Shown: in pieces, positions 57,924 through 64,000 of the stretch
Layout of the letters: every line of letters starts with the position of its first letter
Position numbering within the stretch: the first letter of the stretch is position 1
Assembly: GCF_030700245.1 (NCBI RefSeq)
Contig: NZ_JAUYZI010000004.1
Coordinates: 1-64,000 of the forward strand
Length of the DNA: 64,000 bases
Direction of reading: 5' to 3'
From: Methylobacterium amylolyticum
GTDB taxonomy: Bacteria; Pseudomonadota; Alphaproteobacteria; Rhizobiales; Beijerinckiaceae
Position numbers and translations under genes: made by a program
Notes under the pieces: generated by a model
Databases searched by the model: none
Told to the model about the DNA's origin: nothing
Seen by the model: the letters and a program-made list of their open reading frames with translations, nothing else

Positions 57924-60107
57924 GTGAATGCGTCGCGCCCGCGGATCGGCAGCCTCTCGCTCCGATCCAAGATCCTGCTGATGATCCTGCCGCTCAGCCT
58001 GCTGAGCATGGCGCTGATGGCGGTGATCGGCTACTCGACCGCCGCCGACGGCCTCACCCGGCAGGCGTTCGCCGAACTCACCGCGATCCGCGCCTCGAAG
58101 AAGCAGCAGATCGAGACCTATTTCCGGACCCTGCGCGGCACCTTCTCGTCCTTCGGCGACGACCTCGGCGTCGCGTCCGCGGCGCAGGCGCTGACCGAGG
58201 GGTTCAACCAGCTCGGGCGCCAGAAGCTCAGCCCGGAGCGCGCCAAGGCGCTGGCCGCCTTCTACCGCGACGACTTCGTGCCGCGGCTGAACAAGATCCC
58301 CGGCTTCGAGGACATCACCGCGGACCAGCTCATCCCCCACGGCGACCGGGCGGCCGAGGCGCAGTCGCTGTTCATCGTCGAGAACCCGAACCCGCGCAGC
58401 GAGCGCGCCAAGCTCCTCGACAGCCCGGTCAGCAATCCCTACACGCTCGCCCACTTCACCTACCACGGCTGGCTCCGCGACCTCGTCGACCGCCTGAAGA
58501 TCAGCGATCTCTACCTCGTCTCGGACAAGGGGCAGATCGTCTACTCGGTCGACAAGGACGTCGACTTCGGCACCAACCTGATCGACGGCCCGTACGCCAC
58601 CACGAACATGGCGCGCCTGTACCGCCAGATCATGGACCGGCACCACAAGGGCTATGTCGGGATCGTCGACTACGACTTCTACATGCCCTCGCTCGGGGCG
58701 CCGTCGCTGTTCATCGGCACGCCGATCTACGTCAACTTCCGGCTGATCGGCGTGCTGATCGGGGAGTTGTCCGTCGACGAACTGAACACCGCGATGAGCG
58801 GGGACCGGAGCTGGCGGGAGGACGGGCTCGGCGAGACGGGCTTCGCCTACGTCACCGGCGCCGAGCACCTGCTGCGCAACGACCACCGCATCTTCATCGA
58901 GCGGCCCGACGCGTTCCTGGCCACCGCCGGGGGCCAGGGCTACCGGCCCGCCGAGATCGACGCGATCCGCCGGAACGGCACCGCCGTCCTGCGCTACCGG
59001 ATGAACACCGAGGGCGTCCGCCGGGCGGTGCTGGGCGAGACCGGCACGGTGACGGCCCTCAATTCCCGCGGGGGCGAGTCGCTCCAGGCCTACGCCCCCC
59101 TCGACATCCCCGACCTCAAATGGGTGCTCAACGCCAACATCGAGCGCGAGGAGATCCTCGCGCCCCTGGACGCCCTCAAGCGCACCGGGCTGGTGCTGGC
59201 CGGAATCCTGACCCTGGTCTGCACCGGCTTCGCGGTGTGGATCGCCGGGCGGTTCGAGCGCCCGATCAACGCCCTGATCGCCGGGACCGAGGCGATCAAG
59301 GCCGGGCGCACCGACGTCCACGTCCCCGTGCTCGGCGCCGACGAGTTCGGCCGGCTGGCTGCGAGCTTCAACACCATGGCGGACGCGATCCGCGACCGCG
59401 ACGCGATCATCGAGGCCAAGAACAAGGCCTATGCCGGCCTGCTCACCCGCGTCTTCCCCGAGGTCGTCGCCGAGCGGCTGCGGGCCGGCGAGGAGCAGAT
59501 CGTCGACACGCTGCCCGACGTGACGCTGGTCTGCGTCAGCGTCGTCGGCTTCGTGGAGGCGATCGAGCCGATGGAGGGCGCCGAGAGCGTCAAGCTCCTC
59601 AACGACATCCTCGACCGGATCGACACGCTCGCCGAGCACCACGGCATGGAGCCCGTCAAGAACATCGGCGAGCACTATTTCGCCGCCTGCGGGCTGACGG
59701 TGCCGCGCCTCGACCACGCCGCCCGGGCGATCGAGTTCGCCGACGCGGTCGCGGGGGAGATCCGGCTGATCGCGGCCGAGCACGGCCTGGAGCTGTCCAT
59801 GCGCGCCGCGGTCGCCTCCGGCGAGGTCCATGCCGGGCTCGTGGGCAGCAGCCGCTTCGTCTACGACGTCTGGGGCAAGCCGCTCAACGTCGTGCGGGGC
59901 CTGCTCCAGAGCGCCGGAATCGACGAGATCCGGATCACGGCGGCGGTCTTCAACCAACTCGGGACCGACAGCGGCTTCGAGCCCCGGCCGGCGGCCGAGT
60001 CGGCGGTCGGCGAGATCGCCTGCTTCGGCCGCGCCGCGATCCTGCCGGCCGGCGAGGCGGCGCGGCGCCCGCCCGCGGACGAGGCGCCGCGCGAGGCGGC
60101 CCAGTAG
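57924..60107 (+). CDS. Receptor with CACHE-like, HAMP and degenerate class III cyclase domains
   Basis: The 727-residue protein starts at a GTG. It has TM1 (about 17-39), a large periplasmic dCACHE-like domain (about 40-420), TM2 (about 423-444), a HAMP segment (RPINALIAGTEAIKAGRT) and a class III cyclase domain (about 530-700). The core reads VTLVCVSVVGF and KNIGEHYFAACG. Where active cyclases have metal-binding Asp, I read Ser539 and Glu583. The later Asp/Asn/Arg segment is present (VYDVWGKPLNVVR). It may sense a ligand without making cAMP. The next gene starts 24 bases later. Confidence 0.85.
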   Translation: MNASRPRIGSLSLRSKILLMILPLSLLSMALMAVIGYSTAADGLTRQAFAELTAIRASKKQQIETYFRTLRGTFSSFGDDLGVASAAQALTEGFNQLGRQKLSPERAKALAAFYRDDFVPRLNKIPGFEDITADQLIPHGDRAAEAQSLFIVENPNPRSERAKLLDSPVSNPYTLAHFTYHGWLRDLVDRLKISDLYLVSDKGQIVYSVDKDVDFGTNLIDGPYATTNMARLYRQIMDRHHKGYVGIVDYDFYMPSLGAPSLFIGTPIYVNFRLIGVLIGELSVDELNTAMSGDRSWREDGLGETGFAYVTGAEHLLRNDHRIFIERPDAFLATAGGQGYRPAEIDAIRRNGTAVLRYRMNTEGVRRAVLGETGTVTALNSRGGESLQAYAPLDIPDLKWVLNANIEREEILAPLDALKRTGLVLAGILTLVCTGFAVWIAGRFERPINALIAGTEAIKAGRTDVHVPVLGADEFGRLAASFNTMADAIRDRDAIIEAKNKAYAGLLTRVFPEVVAERLRAGEEQIVDTLPDVTLVCVSVVGFVEAIEPMEGAESVKLLNDILDRIDTLAEHHGMEPVKNIGEHYFAACGLTVPRLDHAARAIEFADAVAGEIRLIAAEHGLELSMRAAVASGEVHAGLVGSSRFVYDVWGKPLNVVRGLLQSAGIDEIRITAAVFNQLGTDSGFEPRPAAESAVGEIACFGRAAILPAGEAARRPPADEAPREAAQ

Positions 60108-60131
60108 CCGGCCCCGGACGGAGCGCCGCCC

Positions 60132-61649
60132 ATGCCGACGACCACCGCCCCGATCCCCGCCGGCAACTGGACGGTCTGGGCCGTCCTGCTGCTCGCGGCC
60201 TTCCCCGTCCTGGTGATCGCCACCGGCGAGGCGCTCGACCGGCTGCGGGCCCGGAACCCGGACAGCCCGTACCTGACGCCGCTCGCGATCCTGCGCCACG
60301 GCGTGCTGCCGCTGGCCTTCGTCGACGGACTGCTGCGCATCGTGGTGGGGCTGGGCGAGGACCACCTCGCGGTCAAGCTCGCCGACACCGCCCTGTCGAT
60401 CGTGGTGCTGAACGCCGCGATCGCCTTCCTCAACGGCCTGCTGTTCGGCGAGGACGCGCAGCTCGCCGGGCGGGTCAGGCTGCCGCGGCTGCTCCTCGAC
60501 CTGACGCGGCTCGTGCTGGTGCTGTGCGGAGCCGCGATCGTCGTCGCGCGGACCTGGGGCGTCGACGTGTCGAGCGTGTTCACCGCGCTGGGCGTCGGCT
60601 CGGTCGTCCTCGGCCTCGCGCTCCAGGACACGCTCGGCAGCATCTTCGCCGGGATCGCCCTGGTCTCGGCCCGGCAGATCCACGTCGGCGACTGGATCAA
60701 GTACGGCACCGACGAGGGCGAGGTGCTGGCGATGAACTGGCGCGCGGTGAAGATCCGCACCAGCGCGGGCGACGTGCTCTACGTCCCCAACGGCGTCATC
60801 AGCAAGCAGGCGGTGCGGGTCCTGACCCTGGGCAAGGAGACCACCACCCTCCCCGCCACCGTCCGCTTCCCCTACGGCACCTCGCCGGACGCGGTCGTGA
60901 CGCTGATGACCGAGGTCGCCCGGACCACCCGGGGCTTCCACCTCGTCCCGCCCCCCGTCGCGCTGGTCAACGCGCTGGACGACGGCGGCATCGAGTACAG
61001 CATCGGCGTGCGGGCCACCGACCCGCGTCAGCTCGCCGGCGTGCGCAGCGAGTACCTGACCGACCTGTGGTTCGCCGCCCAGCGGGCCGGCCTGACCTTC
61101 ACCGGCGCCCTGGGCGCGGCCGAGCACGCGCCGCCCCCGGCCCGCCAGCCGGCCGCGGCGGTGGCCGAGACCCTGGCCCGGGTCGGCGCCTTCCGGCTCG
61201 ACCCGGACGGCCTGGAGCGCCTCGCGCGCGACGCCCGCGTCGAGCAGTACCGGGCGGGCCAGACGATCGTCGCGCAGGGGGCGGTCACCGGCGACGTCTA
61301 CGTGCTGGTCTCGGGGCGGGCGAGCGCGGTGTTCGCGGCGGGCGGGCACGAGATCGTCCTGCACGGGTTCGAGCCGGGGCAGGCGGTGATGGCCAAGTCG
61401 CTGTTCCAGGGGCGGGGCACGCCGTTCGCCTTCCGGGCGGCCACGGAACTCGAAGTCGTCGCGATCCCGCTCGCCGATTTCCGGGAGATCTGCCTCGCCG
61501 ACTTCGCCCTGGCCCGGGAGATCGAGCAGATCCTCACCGCCCGCGAGGAGGCCGCCGCGCGAGTGCTCGCCAAGGCCTCGCCGGAGACCCGGGGCGATGT
61601 CGGCCTGAGCGATCGCATGCAGCTCATGCGGGAGATGTTCCAGTCGTGA
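60132..61649 (+). CDS. MscS-family channel with C-terminal cyclic-nucleotide-binding-like domain
   Basis: The 505-residue protein has an N-terminal membrane part (helices about 14-30, 55-75 and 85-105, and a pore helix around 150-180, VGSVVLGLALQDTLGSIFAG). The cytosolic MscS beta domain covers about 185-275 (IHVGDWIKY). A C-terminal cNMP-binding-like domain follows (about 375-480, GQTIVAQGAVTGDVYVLVSGRA). Fusions of MscS with such a domain (bCNG) are known. The phosphate-binding Glu and Arg look replaced (Gln417; TPFA at 430-433). It overlaps the next gene by 4 bases (GTGA). Confidence 0.87.
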   Translation: MPTTTAPIPAGNWTVWAVLLLAAFPVLVIATGEALDRLRARNPDSPYLTPLAILRHGVLPLAFVDGLLRIVVGLGEDHLAVKLADTALSIVVLNAAIAFLNGLLFGEDAQLAGRVRLPRLLLDLTRLVLVLCGAAIVVARTWGVDVSSVFTALGVGSVVLGLALQDTLGSIFAGIALVSARQIHVGDWIKYGTDEGEVLAMNWRAVKIRTSAGDVLYVPNGVISKQAVRVLTLGKETTTLPATVRFPYGTSPDAVVTLMTEVARTTRGFHLVPPPVALVNALDDGGIEYSIGVRATDPRQLAGVRSEYLTDLWFAAQRAGLTFTGALGAAEHAPPPARQPAAAVAETLARVGAFRLDPDGLERLARDARVEQYRAGQTIVAQGAVTGDVYVLVSGRASAVFAAGGHEIVLHGFEPGQAVMAKSLFQGRGTPFAFRAATELEVVAIPLADFREICLADFALAREIEQILTAREEAAARVLAKASPETRGDVGLSDRMQLMREMFQS

Positions 61650-62665
61650 CCCGCACGCGCCTCGTCCGGGCCACCCTGGCCCGGGTCGCCCTCGCCTGCG
61701 CCGCCCTCGCCTGCGTCCCCTCGCGGGCGCCGGCCGCCGAGGCCGAGGGCTCCGGCGGAATCATGATCGGCACCGGCGCCGTGACGGGGATCTACTACCG
61801 GGTCGGCAACGCCATCTGCCGGCTCGTCGAGCGCGACAAGCGTGCCGCCGAGCCCGGCCGGGCCGCCGAGCCGGTGCTGCCCTGCGGGGCGATGATGACC
61901 GAGGGCTCCGCCGTCAACGTCGCGGGCCTGCGCGCCGGGACCCTGGACGCCGCCCTGGTCCAGTCCGACGTGCTCGCCCACGCCGTCCACGGCACGGGCT
62001 CGTTCCGGGGCCGCGCGAACGGCAGGCTGCGCACCCTGTTCTCCCTGCACGGCGAGCCGTTCCAGCTCCTCGTCCCGCGCGGCCTCGGCCTCGACGGCTT
62101 CGCCGACCTCCGGGGCCGCAAGATCAGCACCGGCCCGAACGGCTCGGTCCTGAACGAGGTCTTCGCGGCGCTGATGCGTCGGCACGACCTCACCGAGGCG
62201 TCGTTCGCGCAGGTCCTGCACCTGCCGACGTCGGATCAGGTCCAGGCGTTCTGCGAGGGCGACGTCGAGGCGGTCGGCATGCTGGTCGGCGCGCCCTTCG
62301 CCCCGTTCCGCCACGCGATCGACCATTGCGGCGGCGATCTCCTCTCGGTGGATTCGCAGGCCGACCGCGCGCTGGTGGCCGACACCGCGGCCTACACCCC
62401 CATCGTGATCCCGCGGGGCACCTATCCGGGGATCGAGCGCGACATCGCGACCTTCGGCGTCGTGGCGGTGGCGGTGACCACCGCGGAGATGCCGGAGGCG
62501 GTCGTCTACCGCATGGTGCGCGCGGTGTTCGAGCGCCTCGACGACCTGCGGGCGATGCACCCCTCGCTCGTCGCGCTCGATCCCCGGCGCATGGTGACGG
62601 ACGGGCTGACCGCGCCGCTCCATCCCGGGGCGCTGCGCTACTTCCGGGAGAAGGGGCTGCTCTGA
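61646..62665 (+). CDS. TAXI-family solute-binding protein
   Basis: TAXI proteins bind substrates for TRAP transporters (often glutamate, C4-dicarboxylates or other acids). The 339-residue protein starts at a GTG overlapping the channel stop (GTGA), with GGGAG 11 bases upstream. It has a signal peptide (about 1-30, LARVALACAALACVPSRAPA). The TAXI fold shows IMIGTGAVTGIYYRVGNAIC and GADAALVQSDVLA-like GTLDAALVQSDVLAH. No TRAP permease gene (DctQ/DctM type) is nearby, so it may serve as a periplasmic ligand sensor for the receptor or channel. Confidence 0.88.
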   Translation: MTRTRLVRATLARVALACAALACVPSRAPAAEAEGSGGIMIGTGAVTGIYYRVGNAICRLVERDKRAAEPGRAAEPVLPCGAMMTEGSAVNVAGLRAGTLDAALVQSDVLAHAVHGTGSFRGRANGRLRTLFSLHGEPFQLLVPRGLGLDGFADLRGRKISTGPNGSVLNEVFAALMRRHDLTEASFAQVLHLPTSDQVQAFCEGDVEAVGMLVGAPFAPFRHAIDHCGGDLLSVDSQADRALVADTAAYTPIVIPRGTYPGIERDIATFGVVAVAVTTAEMPEAVVYRMVRAVFERLDDLRAMHPSLVALDPRRMVTDGLTAPLHPGALRYFREKGLL

Positions 62666-62675
62666 GGCGCGGCGC

Positions 62676-63995
62676 TCACGCCCGCCCGGTCTCCCGCATT
62701 TGCCCGCGGCGGCGCTGGATCGCCTCGCGCACGTGGACGACGAGCAGCGTGACGAGCCGCAACTCCGGGCTCTCCGTCCGCTCGTGGGCGTGCGCGTGCG
62801 TCCGGATCGTCTCCGCCACCAGGGCGTCGGTCTCGGATTCGAGGGTATCGAGCGCGGCGGCGTCGGCACCGCGGACCGACAGCCAGATCTCGAGCAGGCG
62901 CATGACCCGGCCCGGCGGTTCCTGCGGGCGGTAGCGCTGGTAGAGGGCGGCGGCGGCCGCGCTCAGCGAGGCGGCGGCGCTCACCATCAGCCCGACCCAG
63001 TAGGCGGCGTTCTGCGCCTGGTCCGACAGGCTCGGCATGTTGCCGGTGAGGTAGGCGGCGGCGCCCGGATGGATCGGCAGCGCCTGGACCTTGTCGTCGG
63101 TGTCGGGCGCCTCGATCCCGGCGAGGTCGTCGTCGAGGGCGACGAGACGGGGCTTACCGGTGAGGACCTCGCGGGTGATCTCGCCCGCGAGCCAGTCCGG
63201 CATCTCGCTCTGCGCGATCAGCCGGTGGCTGACCGAGAGGGTGGTGATGTCGTCCGACGGGGCCGGTACGGAGCCCGCGAAGGTGCCCTTGGGGACGTCG
63301 ATCGTGTCGAGCACCGGATGCTCGCGGGCGATGGCCGCGGCCTCGTCGACCTCGAAGGTCTTGGGCTGGCCGGCGCCCTTGCGCAGGGCGGTGTAGAGCG
63401 ACAGCCACAGCTTGGAGGCGGGCGGGGCGACCACGAACACCGCGTCGACGCGCCGGTGCCGCGCGGCCTCGGTGAGCTGGTCGACGGTCAGCAATTCCCG
63501 GCGGACGCTGTCGGGGGGGATGCCGAAATGCTTGAGGATCAGGTCGAGCAGCCGCGCGTCGAGCTTGCGGCCGTCGAGCAGTCCCACCGTGGCGCCGCGC
63601 AGCTTGGTCACGCTGTCGACGTGGCTGCCGCCGGGGGCGACGAAGACAACCGCGTCCCGGCGCAGGATGACGAGGGTCTGGCCGTCCTGGGCGGAGGCGT
63701 CGCTGCGCAGGAGGGCGAGCTGGCTGTCGCCGCGGTCGAGGGCGGCGGCCGCGGTGAGGCGGTCGGGCTCGAACAGGGGCGAGATCCGCACCTGCGGGTG
63801 CTGGGCCGCGAAGAACTGGAGGAGCGCGGTGGCGGCCTGCCGATCCTCGGTGCTCGTGCGCGCGACGGCGATCTTGAGCGTGAGCAGGCGGAGCAGCGTG
63901 TGGGACGCCACGGCGAGCGCCCCGGCGCCGAGGATCACCACGATCGCGACCGCGAGCGTCACGCGGTGCCGCCGGGTCCACGCCCTGCGGGTCAT
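62676..63995 (-). CDS. Membrane-anchored TAXI-like binding protein
   Basis: The 439-residue protein starts at 63995. It has an N-terminal membrane segment (about 11-36, VTLAVAIVVILGAGALAVAS) and a periplasmic solute-binding domain of TAXI/bacterial-periplasmic type (about 40-320, SKLWLSLYTALRKGAGQP). A second membrane segment (about 340-362, YWVGLMVSAAASLSAAAAAL) and a basic C-terminal helical tail follow. This layout is uncommon for a transport protein and suggests a tethered sensor. It converges on the preceding operon with an 10-bp gap. Confidence 0.8.
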   Translation of the reverse strand: MTRRAWTRRHRVTLAVAIVVILGAGALAVASHTLLRLLTLKIAVARTSTEDRQAATALLQFFAAQHPQVRISPLFEPDRLTAAAALDRGDSQLALLRSDASAQDGQTLVILRRDAVVFVAPGGSHVDSVTKLRGATVGLLDGRKLDARLLDLILKHFGIPPDSVRRELLTVDQLTEAARHRRVDAVFVVAPPASKLWLSLYTALRKGAGQPKTFEVDEAAAIAREHPVLDTIDVPKGTFAGSVPAPSDDITTLSVSHRLIAQSEMPDWLAGEITREVLTGKPRLVALDDDLAGIEAPDTDDKVQALPIHPGAAAYLTGNMPSLSDQAQNAAYWVGLMVSAAASLSAAAAALYQRYRPQEPPGRVMRLLEIWLSVRGADAAALDTLESETDALVAETIRTHAHAHERTESPELRLVTLLVVHVREAIQRRRGQMRETGRA

Positions 63996-64000
63996 CGCGC

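Noticed and set aside
57735..61364. Minus-strand 1209-residue frame over the receptor/channel operon
   Set aside because: Shadow frame in a high-GC region, rich in Asp/Arg/Val, opposite well-conserved proteins.

Overview
The window is a very GC-rich stretch (strong G/C bias at third codon positions) of an alphaproteobacterial chromosome, most like Methylobacterium/Methylorubrum or a close Hyphomicrobiales relative. This is inferred from the gene content and order (recR-def-fmt-truA/dapE, rluD next to rpoH, Hsp20 next to a DUF1150 gene, leucyltransferase Bpt, DUF2852, a NodS-type methyltransferase) and from dispersed palindromic repeats of a kind common in that group. It is almost entirely housekeeping sequence. 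No rRNA, CRISPR array, intact insertion sequence or prophage is visible. One tRNA (Glu, CTC) and one TPP riboswitch are present.

Layout. 0-7 kb: pckA (minus), then recR, def, fmt and truA (plus), converging on dapE. 7-11 kb: a PilZ protein, then a glycogen-debranching-type glucosidase and a GT4 glycosyltransferase (minus). 11-16 kb: rpmI-rplT, then pheS-pheT with an unusual two-gene insert (small protein plus HEPN-like protein) between the two PheRS subunits. 16-21 kb: a DUF1186/SEC-C protein, an E1-like MoeB, infC with an AUU start, a GT4 enzyme and a hydrolase. 21-22 kb: Hsp20 and DUF1150. 22-26 kb: two unknown genes and an ExbB-ExbD-TonB operon. 26-30 kb: small proteins including an orphan BrnA-like protein, DUF188, a membrane class III cyclase with a coupled small membrane protein, and an aldo/keto reductase. 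30-36 kb: a class A PBP, small unknowns, an acyltransferase, an HNH protein and a hydrolase. 36-41 kb: TPP riboswitch and thiC, a FlaG-like protein, GT2 and a thioredoxin-like protein. 41-50 kb: TetR regulator, DUF2852, upp, RDD protein, bpt, purB, a BrnT/XRE toxin-antitoxin pair, a D-amino-acid aminotransferase and purA. 50-54 kb: an anchored Pro/Ala-rich protein, rpoH, rluD and tRNA-Glu. 54-56 kb: several very small secreted or membrane proteins, GNAT, and a Tat-signal methyltransferase. 56-64 kb: an APC permease, then a sensory operon.

The most unusual part is 57.9-64.0 kb. A dCACHE/HAMP-type receptor carries a class III cyclase domain in which both metal-binding aspartates appear replaced (Ser539, Glu583). 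It is followed within 25 bp by an MscS channel fused to a cyclic-nucleotide-binding-like domain that also lacks the usual phosphate-binding Glu and Arg. That gene overlaps by 4 bp a TAXI-type solute-binding protein. A membrane-anchored TAXI-like protein converges on the operon from the other side. No TRAP permease genes are present. Taken together this looks like a ligand-sensing/channel module rather than a classical cAMP circuit; that reading is inference.

Other points worth attention are the HEPN-type pair inside the pheS-pheT unit, the BrnT plus XRE pair, the AUU start of infC, and a composite palindromic repeat of about 150-170 bp seen twice in full and once as a single arm.
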